Below are positions 44,464 through 52,112 of a DNA stretch of 64,000 bases, piece by piece. The notes under the pieces were generated by a model that was given only the letters and a program-made list of their open reading frames with translations, was not told where the DNA came from and did not search any database. This DNA is from Pedobacter chinensis (GTDB lineage: Bacteria > Bacteroidota > Bacteroidia > Sphingobacteriales > Sphingobacteriaceae), in NCBI RefSeq assembly GCF_003339865.1, contig NZ_QPKV01000003.1:806001-870000 (forward strand), read 5' to 3'. The number at the start of each line of letters is the position of its first letter. Position 1 is the first letter of the stretch. A program made the position numbers and the translations under genes.

Positions 44464-44499
44464 ATTTCATCCTTAAAAAGCATGATTTCATCCTTGAAA
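44464..44499 (+). promoter_or_regulatory. Tandem direct repeats, candidate LytTR operator
   Basis: ATTTCATCCTTnAAA occurs twice, at 44464-44478 and 44485-44499, with a start-to-start distance of exactly 21 bases (two helical turns). LytTR domains bind such paired direct repeats. The pair lies between the divergent LytTR and HlyD genes. It is centred about 58 bases upstream of the start predicted from the poor -7-like match at 44524-44532. Confidence 0.6.
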
Positions 44500-44608
44500 T
44501 AGCAAAATGTAGATAATTTTTAATAAATTTTGATCTTTAACTTCTATTCACAGAAGGTAATACGAGCTTTTAGAACTAACCTAATCATTATTGTACTTAT
44601 TTGAATTA

Positions 44609-45760
44609 ATGCCAATACTATCTGAAAAAAACGTCGCTAACACATCCCTCATCTTTCTTCATCAAACCCGTACACGCTCTCAGATTATTTATAGCGTAAC
44701 TCTTTTTGCTATTTTGACGGCTTTAGGGGCGCTACCGTTTCTTTATACCACTGTTAGCGTAAAAGGTATTGGTTCTTTACAAAGTAATATTGAAAAAACC
44801 GAACTGCTTGCACCAGTTTCAGGTAAAATTACCCAAATTAATTTAGCCGATAATGAACAAGTAAAAAAAGGAGCATTGCTTTTAAGCATAGACTCCTCTT
44901 TGCCCGAAAAACAGCATATCATCAATAAAACACATGTTGGCGAGTTAAAGAGTTTATTAAAAGATGCGCTTATTGTGTTAAAACAGGTTGATTTAAACAA
45001 TGGCACGCAACCGGCATTACAAACAGGTTTGTACATTGCAAGCTGGCAACAATATAAAGAACAAAGCCAAAATGCAATTAATGCTTGCGAGCAGGCACAT
45101 AAAGTTTATAACAGATACGAATTATTGTTCAATAAAAAAGTTGTAACTCAGGTAGAATACGAACAATATAAATTTAATTATGAACAAGCACTTTCCGACT
45201 TTAAGTTGGTAACAAAAAAATATAAAACTCAGTGGCAAACTGAATCTAATCAGTATCGTAAAGAGTTAAAGGAATTGGAAAATCAAAATGTTCAACTTAC
45301 AGAACAGGAAAAACTATATAATTTAACAGCACAAATTTCAGGAACCATTCAAAATCTTTCAGGTTTGCAATCTGGTTCTTTTGTTTCAACCGGTCAAAAA
45401 ATAGGAGAAATCTCTCCTGATAGTGCTTTACTCGCCATTTGCTTTATTAAGCCATCTGATATTGGTTTGATTAAGAAAGGACAGCAAGTGCGTTTTCAGG
45501 TGGATGCATTTAATTATAACCAATGGGGTTTACTCACGGGTAATGTTTATGATATATCAGAAGATGTGGTTTTAGTTAATCAGACACCATATTTTAAAGT
45601 AAAATGTAAATTAAAAAAAGATTTTCTACAGCTTGGAAATGGTTATAAGGGTGTGGTTAAAAAAGGAATGTCTTTAAGTGCTCATTTTACCATAACCCGA
45701 AGAAGTTTATATCAACTACTATATGATAAAATGGATGATTGGCTAAATCCATCAATATAA
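44609..45760 (+). CDS. HlyD-family secretion adaptor
   Basis: This 383-aa membrane fusion protein has a cytosolic N-terminus and one anchor helix (about residues 30-50, reading VTLFAILTALGALPFLY). The first lipoyl half is LAPVSGKITQINLADNEQVKKGALLLSID near residue 75. A long coiled coil from about 105 to 225 is followed by the second lipoyl half ISGTIQNLSGLQSGSFVSTGQ and a beta-barrel end. It is the natural partner of the C39 ABC exporter, which starts 24 bases downstream, and bridges to an outer-membrane channel encoded elsewhere. The ATG at 44609 replaces a TTG six codons upstream. Confidence 0.9.
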   Translation: MPILSEKNVANTSLIFLHQTRTRSQIIYSVTLFAILTALGALPFLYTTVSVKGIGSLQSNIEKTELLAPVSGKITQINLADNEQVKKGALLLSIDSSLPEKQHIINKTHVGELKSLLKDALIVLKQVDLNNGTQPALQTGLYIASWQQYKEQSQNAINACEQAHKVYNRYELLFNKKVVTQVEYEQYKFNYEQALSDFKLVTKKYKTQWQTESNQYRKELKELENQNVQLTEQEKLYNLTAQISGTIQNLSGLQSGSFVSTGQKIGEISPDSALLAICFIKPSDIGLIKKGQQVRFQVDAFNYNQWGLLTGNVYDISEDVVLVNQTPYFKVKCKLKKDFLQLGNGYKGVVKKGMSLSAHFTITRRSLYQLLYDKMDDWLNPSI

Positions 45761-45784
45761 AACCTCCCTTTTCACATCCTCTTC

Positions 45785-47977
45785 ATGATTGCAGCTTTTG
45801 AATTCATTAGCTTAAATTTCATGTATCGAAAATCAAATTTATTAGTAAAACAAAGAGACATTACCGATTGCGGTGCGGCTTGCCTGGCATCTGTATCTGC
45901 ATATTATAAATTAAACATGCCTGTTGCCCGTATCAGGCAATTTGCGGGTACCGATAAAAAGGGAACAAATATTTTGGGCTTAATTGAGGCCGCCAACAAA
46001 CTGGGTTTTGAAGCAAAAGGCGTGAGGGGAAGTTTAGAAAGTTTAAATAAAATTCCCCTGCCGGCAATTGCGCATGTTGTGGTTAAAAAGCAATTGCAGC
46101 ATTATGTGGTAATTTTTAAAGTTACCAATAAACATATTGAGGTAATGGATCCGGGCGATGGAAAAATACACCGCAAAACCATAATCGAATTTACTGAAGA
46201 ATGGACAAACGTTTTATTGATTCTTTTACCCGATAAAGGATTTACGCAAGGAAACGAAAAAGTCGCCAATAGCTTTCGGTTTTGGCAATTAATTCAGCCA
46301 TATAAAAGCATTGTGGTGCAGGCACTGTTTGGGGCATTAGTTTATACCATTCTAGGTCTTTCTACCTCAATTTTTGTGCAGAAAATAACAGATCATGTTT
46401 TAGTTGATGGAAATCGGAAACTGCTCAATTTAATGAGTTTAATTATGATTGGCATTTTATTGCTCCAGCTCTTTATTAGCACAGTTAAAACCATATTTAC
46501 CATGCGAACCGGGCAACAGATAGACGCCCGGTTAATTTTAGGATATTACAAGCATCTGTTAAAACTGCCTCAACAGTTTTTTGATACCATGCGGGTTGGC
46601 GAAATAATATCAAGAGTAAATGATGCCGTAAAAATCAGAACATTTATTAACGATGTTTCTATTAATCTGGTTGTAAATGTATTCATTGTACTGTTGTCTT
46701 TTGCATTAATGTTTACCTTTTACTGGAAACTGGCTTTGCTTATGTTGACGGTTATTCTTTTTTATTTACTTGTTTATTTTATTACCAATAAACTGAACAA
46801 GAAAATACAGCGCAGGTTGATGGAAGATTCTGCCGAATTGGAAAGCCAATTGGTAGAAAGTTTAAATGCGGTTGGAACCATAAAGCGGTTTGGACTGGAA
46901 GAATTTACCAATCTGAAAACAGAAACACGATTTGTTCAATTGCTGCGAACAGTTTATAAATCGGGAACGAACACTGTTTTTTCTGGTACATCTTCTGAAA
47001 TGATATCCCGTATATTAACCATCTTGCTGCTTTGGGTTGGTGCTGGTTATGTTTTGGATAATCAGATTACCCCGGGAGAATTATTTTCATTTTATACACT
47101 GATAGGCTATTTCACAGGTCCGGCAGCTTCATTAATTGGTGCCAACAGAGTTATACAAGATGCAGTTATTGCAGCCGATAGACTATTCGAAATAATGGAT
47201 CTGGAGGTAGAAAATGATGCCTCGGATGTAGAGCTTACACAAGAGTTGATTGGAGATATTCGATTTGAACAGGTGGCTTTCAGGTATGGAACAAGAATAA
47301 CCGTTTTCAAAGATTTAAACCTGAATATAAAAGCGGGTACGTTCACGGCCATTGTTGGCGAAAGCGGTTCTGGTAAATCTACCCTCATGGCATTGCTACA
47401 GAATATTTATCCGATACAAAAAGGAAACATATATATCGGCAAGTATGCCATTAAATACCTCAATAATAAGTCGTTGCGTAATTTGCTAAGTGTTGTGCCA
47501 CAAACCATCGATTTGTTTGCGGGTAATGTGATTGATAACATTGCCGTTGGCGATTACGAGCCAGATATGCAGCATATAGTTGATATCTGTACCCAACTCG
47601 GCATTATCAATTTTATAGAGGCTTTGCCCGAAGGTTTTCAAACCTATTTAGGGGAAAATGGAGCAACCTTATCGGGCGGGCAAAAACAGCGTATTGCCAT
47701 TGCACGGGCATTATACCGAAACCCGGAAATTTTAATATTGGATGAAGCCACCTCATCGCTCGATTCTACATCTGAACAATACGTACAGCGAACCGTAGAA
47801 ATATTATTACAGCAAAAAAAGACGGTTATCATTATTGCACATCGATTAACTACCATTTGTAAAGCTGATAAAATTGTTGTTTTGGATAAAGGCAAGGTAG
47901 TGGAAGAAGGTAACCATGAAGAAATGATTTTGGCAAACGGATGTTATAGTAATTTATGGAAGCAGCAGTTCGGCTAA
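45785..47977 (+). CDS. Peptidase-containing ABC transporter (C39 bacteriocin exporter type)
   Basis: This 730-aa protein has three parts. The N-terminal C39 protease domain (about residues 18-150) carries the catalytic DCGAAC (Cys29), then HYVVIF and DPGDG for the His and Asp. A six-helix membrane domain runs from about 170 to 460. The ATPase has Walker A GESGSGKST near 525, signature LSGGQKQR near 629 and Walker B ILILDEATSSLD near 650. Such proteins cut the leader after a Gly-Gly pair and export the peptide, and double-glycine leader genes lie just downstream. An alternative start at 45821 (MYRKSNLLVKQRD) would fit the family's short N-terminus equally well or better. Confidence 0.94.
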   Translation: MIAAFEFISLNFMYRKSNLLVKQRDITDCGAACLASVSAYYKLNMPVARIRQFAGTDKKGTNILGLIEAANKLGFEAKGVRGSLESLNKIPLPAIAHVVVKKQLQHYVVIFKVTNKHIEVMDPGDGKIHRKTIIEFTEEWTNVLLILLPDKGFTQGNEKVANSFRFWQLIQPYKSIVVQALFGALVYTILGLSTSIFVQKITDHVLVDGNRKLLNLMSLIMIGILLLQLFISTVKTIFTMRTGQQIDARLILGYYKHLLKLPQQFFDTMRVGEIISRVNDAVKIRTFINDVSINLVVNVFIVLLSFALMFTFYWKLALLMLTVILFYLLVYFITNKLNKKIQRRLMEDSAELESQLVESLNAVGTIKRFGLEEFTNLKTETRFVQLLRTVYKSGTNTVFSGTSSEMISRILTILLLWVGAGYVLDNQITPGELFSFYTLIGYFTGPAASLIGANRVIQDAVIAADRLFEIMDLEVENDASDVELTQELIGDIRFEQVAFRYGTRITVFKDLNLNIKAGTFTAIVGESGSGKSTLMALLQNIYPIQKGNIYIGKYAIKYLNNKSLRNLLSVVPQTIDLFAGNVIDNIAVGDYEPDMQHIVDICTQLGIINFIEALPEGFQTYLGENGATLSGGQKQRIAIARALYRNPEILILDEATSSLDSTSEQYVQRTVEILLQQKKTVIIIAHRLTTICKADKIVVLDKGKVVEEGNHEEMILANGCYSNLWKQQFG

Positions 47978-48020
47978 AAGGCTCGTTCAGCTGAATTTAT
48001 TCCATTACCTGTTTGTAGCT

Positions 48021-48054
48021 AATAAACCAATACTAATGAAGCCAATAAACCAAT
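48021..48054 (+). promoter_or_regulatory. 11-bp direct repeat just upstream of the HTH gene
   Basis: AATAAACCAAT occurs at 48021 and 48044, with a period of 23 bases, immediately before the ATG at 48056. It may be a binding site or coincidence. It does not resemble the repeat at 44464. Confidence 0.25.
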
Positions 48055-48055
48055 T

Positions 48056-48367
48056 ATGAAGATATTTGAATATATAGACCGGATTAACCTATTACATAAA
48101 TTAATCAAGGAACGAAAAACAGGAACGCCTGAAAAACTGGCAAAACGCTTAAATATTTCTAAAGGCAGGCTTTATCAACTTATAGAAGAATTGCGTTTAA
48201 TGGAAGTGCCCATTGCCTATTCCCGTAGTTTCGAAACTTACTATTATACCCTAGATTATGAAATTTCGGCTTCACTTTCTCTAAAAAATCTTTCTGCCAG
48301 CGATATGTTAAAAATAAATGCAGGCTTAAAATTGGAACATGAATTTCAACTTTTTTATTCGCTCTAA
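48056..48367 (+). CDS. Small winged-helix (HTH_11-like) protein
   Basis: This 103-aa protein is dominated by a DeoR/HTH_11-type helix-turn-helix at about residues 5-65: IDRINLLHKLIKERKTGTPE, then LAKRLNISKGRLYQLIEELR. A wing follows with IAYSRSFETYYYTLDY. The C-terminal 35 residues are short and probably helical. It lies 78 bases after the exporter and 101 before the first leader-peptide gene. I recall similar small HTH genes next to double-glycine peptides in other Bacteroidota, so a regulator of peptide expression is a reasonable inference. Confidence 0.72.
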   Translation: MKIFEYIDRINLLHKLIKERKTGTPEKLAKRLNISKGRLYQLIEELRLMEVPIAYSRSFETYYYTLDYEISASLSLKNLSASDMLKINAGLKLEHEFQLFYSL

Positions 48368-48468
48368 TTTTTATAGAGTGGGCAAATGTAAATTAGCACT
48401 GTTGCAACAAAAAAGGCGTAGACCGAAAAGCCTGTAACAGAGTAGGGGATAAACTTAAAAACTAAATT

Positions 48469-48669
48469 ATGAAAAAATTAGAATTGGAAAATTTCGGCGT
48501 TCAGGAAATGGATGCTAAGGAGATGGTGGTAATAGATGGGGGGAACTTGCCACCATGGGCTAAAGGTGGGATTTGGGGTGCAATAGCATATGAAATAATG
48601 GATAACTGGAAAGCAGTCAAAGCTGGTCTTTCTGACGGATGGAATGGGACATATAATAACAAATATTAG
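48469..48669 (+). CDS. Double-glycine leader peptide 1 (bacteriocin-like precursor)
   Basis: This 66-aa precursor begins MKKLELENFGVQEM, then has acidic residues and ends its leader in VVIDGG at residues 20-25. That is the hydrophobic-spaced pattern of double-glycine leaders cut by C39 peptidases. The predicted mature part is 41 residues, NLPPWAKGGIWGAIAYEIMD onward. It is cationic to neutral, rich in Trp, Gly and Tyr, and contains a GxxxG pair (GGIWG region) like two-peptide class IIb bacteriocins. It lies directly downstream of the exporter and HTH genes and two bases before a second such peptide. Activity is inferred and not shown. Confidence 0.78.
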   Translation: MKKLELENFGVQEMDAKEMVVIDGGNLPPWAKGGIWGAIAYEIMDNWKAVKAGLSDGWNGTYNNKY

Positions 48670-48671
48670 GT

Positions 48672-48845
48672 ATGAAACTAGAAGAATTAACAATAGAAGA
48701 ACAAATTGCAATTGAAGGTGGGAGAATAGGCAATTTCATATATGATGTAATGTATTGTATTTCATATACTGCTCATGCTTCATATGATATAGCTAACTCA
48801 CTAAGAAGTAATCCGGCTTATGGTAATGCAAGCGTTTATAAATAA
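48672..48845 (+). CDS. Double-glycine leader peptide 2 (bacteriocin-like precursor, 57 aa)
   Basis: This is a small gene below common length cut-offs. It starts two bases after the stop of peptide 1. Translation gives MKLEELTIEEQIAIEGG followed by a 40-residue mature part, RIGNFIYDVMYCISYTAHAS to NASVYK. The leader resembles that of peptide 1 (a Leu/Ile-spaced acidic helix and Gly-Gly at residues 16-17), while the mature sequences are unrelated. It has a single Cys in a hydrophobic, aromatic segment and no basic tail beyond the final Lys. The tandem arrangement suggests a two-component peptide, although an unrelated signal or companion peptide is possible. Confidence 0.7.
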   Translation: MKLEELTIEEQIAIEGGRIGNFIYDVMYCISYTAHASYDIANSLRSNPAYGNASVYK

Positions 48846-48864
48846 TATTTTTAAAAAATAGTTA

Positions 48865-48892
48865 GCAGGCTATTTATACTTAAATAGCCTGC
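48865..48892 (+). terminator. Hairpin between peptide genes and CPBP genes
   Basis: A perfect 11-bp stem (GCAGGCTATTT and its complement, six-base loop) is followed by ATTTTATT, 20 bases after peptide 2. It could end the peptide transcript or act as a partial terminator that sets peptide above immunity expression. Confidence 0.75.
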
Positions 48893-48904
48893 ATTTTATT
48901 AAGA

Positions 48905-49363
48905 ATGATAAAGGTGGGGTTAGAAAGTAAGAAAATCTTGAAATATTTCTTTGTTTTTCTATTCATGAAGATAATCAATGGTTATATATTCAACTATTTG
49001 AATGTAGTCTTTTTTAAACTAAATAACGATCAGTTTGACAAAATCTCTGAAAATGAATTTTTTTATATTGCGATTTTTTTTGCTCCATTAATTGAGACTT
49101 TAATATTTCAGCTTTTTCTATATCGATTTCTTAAACTGTTAAAAATTAAAAATACTTATATAATTATTCTTATAATGTCACTTGCTTTTTCACAGGCTCA
49201 TTGGTATCATTGGCTTTATGTAGTGGCAGCATTTGTTAACGCATTATTATTGAATACCTTTTATCTAAAAGTTTACAAATTGAAAAATGAATTCATTGCT
49301 GTTTTGTTAACAATAATTTTGCATTCATCTTATAATTTATATGGTTGTTTATTTGTTCGGTAG
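48905..49363 (+). CDS. CPBP-family membrane protease 1, short variant
   Basis: This 152-aa polytopic membrane protein has four or five hydrophobic segments. CPBP (CAAX protease / bacteriocin processing) motifs are visible in order. Motif 1 is FAPLIETLIFQLFL near residue 58, where the usual EExxxR is ETxxxQ. Motif 2 is SQAHWYHW near 97, and motif 3 is LHSSYNL (HxxxN) near 140. The family includes immunity proteins for class II bacteriocins, and this gene follows the two peptide genes. The whole stretch is strongly A+T-rich. Whether the altered motif 1 is catalytic is uncertain. Confidence 0.78.
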   Translation: MIKVGLESKKILKYFFVFLFMKIINGYIFNYLNVVFFKLNNDQFDKISENEFFYIAIFFAPLIETLIFQLFLYRFLKLLKIKNTYIIILIMSLAFSQAHWYHWLYVVAAFVNALLLNTFYLKVYKLKNEFIAVLLTIILHSSYNLYGCLFVR

Positions 49364-49391
49364 TTTTTTTGATAATAGATATAACCACTAA

Positions 49392-50258
49392 ATGAAAAAT
49401 TATGACTGGCTAAGAGTTTTAAAAATATTATTTCCCTATATTTTTGTTGTTGGGTTCTTTCAATATCTGGCCTATCTAATTCTAGGGATACAGGTTTCTA
49501 TAAAACCCAGGGATATAAATATCTATCAAAAAGTAGTTATAGCTATATTTACCGTCTTAGGTACTTTTTTAGTCATCTGGGCCTTTAACAAATATGTTGA
49601 TAAACAAAAATTCAATGTTTTTCAACTAAATAAATTTAATAAAAAAAGCTTTTTTTACGGATTGGCAATAGGTATTATCATTATGTGCCTCGGTTTTGCC
49701 ATTCTTTTTTTTACAAATCAAATCTTTCTGAAAACCATACAATGCAATTTTTCAAATTTCCTGTTAAGTATTGTTTTTTTTGCGTGCGTTAGTTTTAACG
49801 AAGAATTTTTAATGCGAGGTTATGTGTTAAATAATTTATTAAATTCCTTTAATAAATTTATTTCCCTTATTATTTCAGCTATATTATTTGCATTAATGCA
49901 TTTTGCTAATCCATATCTTAATTCTTTATCTTTTGTTAATCTTTTTTTAGCAGGCATTCTTCTGGGCTCTTTTTATATTTACACCAAAAATCTTTGGTTC
50001 TCTTTCGGGTTACATTTCAGTTGGAATTTCTTTCAGGGAACAATTCTTGGTTTTAGTGTTAGTGGTATTAAATTTCCATCAATTCTTATGCAAGAGCGGT
50101 TGGAAAATAATATATGGAATGGAGGAGATTTTGGCTTTGAAGGCTCAATGTTGTGTTTGGTATTTCAAATAATCAGTATTATTGCAGTCTACAGGTTATT
50201 TAAACAAAGAAATTTCCGAATGCTAATGTACTCTGGCTATAATGATATTCCAGATTAA
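49392..50258 (+). CDS. CPBP-family intramembrane protease 2
   Basis: This 288-aa membrane protein has about eight hydrophobic segments and the complete CPBP motif set: NEEFLMRGYVLNN (EExxxR) near residue 137, ALMHFAN near 165, and LHFSWNF (HxxxN) near 203. Unlike the preceding gene, motif 1 is intact. It is 28 bases downstream of CPBP 1 and, like it, strongly A+T-rich compared with murB further on. The likely role is self-immunity or processing associated with the peptide locus, by analogy with bacteriocin loci of lactic acid bacteria. A general prenyl-protein or stress function cannot be excluded. Confidence 0.85.
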   Translation: MKNYDWLRVLKILFPYIFVVGFFQYLAYLILGIQVSIKPRDINIYQKVVIAIFTVLGTFLVIWAFNKYVDKQKFNVFQLNKFNKKSFFYGLAIGIIIMCLGFAILFFTNQIFLKTIQCNFSNFLLSIVFFACVSFNEEFLMRGYVLNNLLNSFNKFISLIISAILFALMHFANPYLNSLSFVNLFLAGILLGSFYIYTKNLWFSFGLHFSWNFFQGTILGFSVSGIKFPSILMQERLENNIWNGGDFGFEGSMLCLVFQIISIIAVYRLFKQRNFRMLMYSGYNDIPD

Positions 50259-50441
50259 CTGTATTTGTTTTACCTGCTTTAGTTTATTTTAAACGAAGCT
50301 ATTTCGTGCAACGAACTTCTTTGGCAGGAAGCTTGATATGTTTTTTTAAATTTCTATATGAAACCATCATGATTTTTCAAACCACGCAGTGGTATGAATA
50401 AATCTGATAGCTTCATCACAATTAAAAACAAATTTATACGG

Positions 50442-50882
50442 ATGAAAAAAAGCTCTTTTCTATTTTTATTTATACTTACTTTTTTATCCTGCTCTAAAAA
50501 AACGGATAAGGACCGGGCAATAGCACTCGTTGAATCCAAATATGAAAGTTCGGATCAGAAACTGGATTTTGAGAATTCAAAATTAGATAGCCTTTACCAC
50601 ATTGATCCTAAAGCTTACGCCGATAGTATTAAAAAAGGAAACGAACTGGATTCAATCCTGGCGGTTTTAGAAAGTCAGATCGAGCATTTTGATCAAAGAG
50701 AATCAGATAGTGTGGGGTTGATCAGTGCTGCGCTAACCAGGGAACGATATCACTTACTTGATTTGACAAAAACCAAACCCAGGTTTATCGGCTGGAAATT
50801 ATCAGGTGTTAAAATAAAAAATGTGAAATCAGAAGAGCTAAGCTTTAATTTCAATAAAGATATCACAGAGATTGTGGAGTAA
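50442..50882 (+). CDS. Lipoprotein of unknown function
   Basis: This 146-aa protein has a lipoprotein signal, MKKSSFLFLFILTFLSC, with the lipobox LSC at residues 15-17. The mature part is charged and mostly helical (IALVESKYESSDQKLDFE, then DSIKKGNELDSILAVLESQI). It ends with a short strand segment (PRFIGWKLSGVKIKNVKSE). No domain is recognised. The start at 50442 is used because a 16-codon upstream extension would precede the signal. Its relation to the peptide locus upstream or to murB downstream is unclear. Confidence 0.66.
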   Translation: MKKSSFLFLFILTFLSCSKKTDKDRAIALVESKYESSDQKLDFENSKLDSLYHIDPKAYADSIKKGNELDSILAVLESQIEHFDQRESDSVGLISAALTRERYHLLDLTKTKPRFIGWKLSGVKIKNVKSEELSFNFNKDITEIVE

Positions 50883-50934
50883 TTATCTGAAAATCCGAAC
50901 AGGTTTTAGATGTATCAGTATATCTATTATTTGT

Positions 50935-50942
50935 TACTTTTG
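50935..50942 (+). promoter_or_regulatory. Bacteroidota -7 element (TACTTTTG) of murB
   Basis: This is an exact TAnnTTTG match. Its last base is the first base of the GTG that would be the longest murB start, so that GTG would lie upstream of the transcription start. Confidence 0.6.
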
Positions 50943-50962
50943 TGCGCAAACACAAAAACAAT

Positions 50963-51979
50963 ATGCTTCAAATTCGAGAAAATATTTCGCTAAAGCCTCA
51001 TAATTCATTTGGCATAGATGTAAAAGCAACCTATTTCGCAGAAATATTTACTGAAAATGATTTAAAAGAGCTGTTTCAAAACCACCTGGTAAAATCTCAA
51101 AAAATCTTAATCATTGGTGGCGGCAGCAATGTGCTCTTCACTGAAGATTATGATGGCTTGATCATAAAAATCAGTATCAAAGGAATTGAATCTCAAACAG
51201 AAGGGCAAAATGTTTATGTAAAAGCCGGAGCAGGAGAGGTTTGGAACGATTTTGTGAACTATTGCGTTGAGCATGGCTTTGCAGGGGTTGAAAACCTGAG
51301 TTTAATTCCTGGAACTGTAGGTGCATCTCCAATCCAAAATATTGGTGCCTATGGTGTTGAGCTTAAAGATGTTTTTGAAAGCTGCACTGCTTTCGAAATC
51401 AGAACGGGGGAAATTAAAACATTCAGCTTTGCCGATTGCCAGTTTGGTTATCGCGAAAGTATTTTCAAAGGCAAATTAAAAGGACAATACATCATTACAT
51501 CTGTAACTTTCCGTTTATCATCAGTACCTAAAATTAATACCTCTTATGGTGCAATAGAAACCGAGCTTCAAAAAAGGGGAATTGAAAATCCGGATATTGC
51601 CGATGTATCAGCTGCGGTTTCACATATTCGGGTAAGTAAGCTTCCTGATCCATCAACCATTGGTAATGCCGGTAGTTTTTTCAAAAATCCGGTAATTGAA
51701 AAACATGAGTTTGCAGATATTGTGGGCAAACACCCCGATGTGGTGCATTATCCAACAGCAGATGATAAAATTAAATTAGCTGCAGGCTGGCTGATTGAAC
51801 AATGTGGCTGGAAAGGTAAAATTGTTGGAGAAACAGGTACCTGGAAAAATCAAGCGCTGGTTTTGGTAAACCATGGAAATGCAACAGGCGCAGAAGTGTA
51901 CCATTTTTCTGAACTAATAATAGACAGTGTAAAGTCTACTTTTGGAGTCACTTTAGAACGAGAAGTAAATATTCTGTGA
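50963..51979 (+). CDS. murB: UDP-N-acetylmuramate dehydrogenase
   Basis: This 338-aa FAD flavoenzyme reduces UDP-GlcNAc-enolpyruvate to UDP-MurNAc in peptidoglycan synthesis. FAD-binding segments ILIIGGGSNVLF near residue 47 and LSLIPGTVGASPIQNIGAYG near 113 are present, with FGYRESIFKG near 165. The active-site serine motif is GNAGSFFKNP near 235, and a conserved Glu lies near the C-terminus. Length and motifs fit the type I (E. coli-like) enzyme. The ATG at 50963 is chosen over a GTG at 50942 that overlaps the promoter. It is followed by an independent sigma factor gene. Confidence 0.95.
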   Translation: MLQIRENISLKPHNSFGIDVKATYFAEIFTENDLKELFQNHLVKSQKILIIGGGSNVLFTEDYDGLIIKISIKGIESQTEGQNVYVKAGAGEVWNDFVNYCVEHGFAGVENLSLIPGTVGASPIQNIGAYGVELKDVFESCTAFEIRTGEIKTFSFADCQFGYRESIFKGKLKGQYIITSVTFRLSSVPKINTSYGAIETELQKRGIENPDIADVSAAVSHIRVSKLPDPSTIGNAGSFFKNPVIEKHEFADIVGKHPDVVHYPTADDKIKLAAGWLIEQCGWKGKIVGETGTWKNQALVLVNHGNATGAEVYHFSELIIDSVKSTFGVTLEREVNIL

Positions 51980-52038
51980 CGAAAATGCGCTTCAAATAAC
52001 TTCCGGAGTTTTGTCGCCGTGCCAAAAAAAATTGGTAT

Positions 52039-52046
52039 TAAGTTTG
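52039..52046 (+). promoter_or_regulatory. Bacteroidota -7 element (TAAGTTTG) upstream of the sigma factor gene
   Basis: This is an exact match with a TTTG at 52010-52013 as a possible, slightly distant, -33. It lies about 66 bases upstream of the chosen ATG at 52113. Confidence 0.42.
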
Positions 52047-52112
52047 TTTAAGTATAAAAGAATGAACATCAATTCATTCATTTTTTTAAATCTTACCCTA
52101 AAGCTAAACATC

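Noticed and set aside
50942..50962. GTG start for murB
   Set aside because: The GTG is overlapped by an exact -7 promoter box, and the conserved N-terminus begins at the ATG at 50963.
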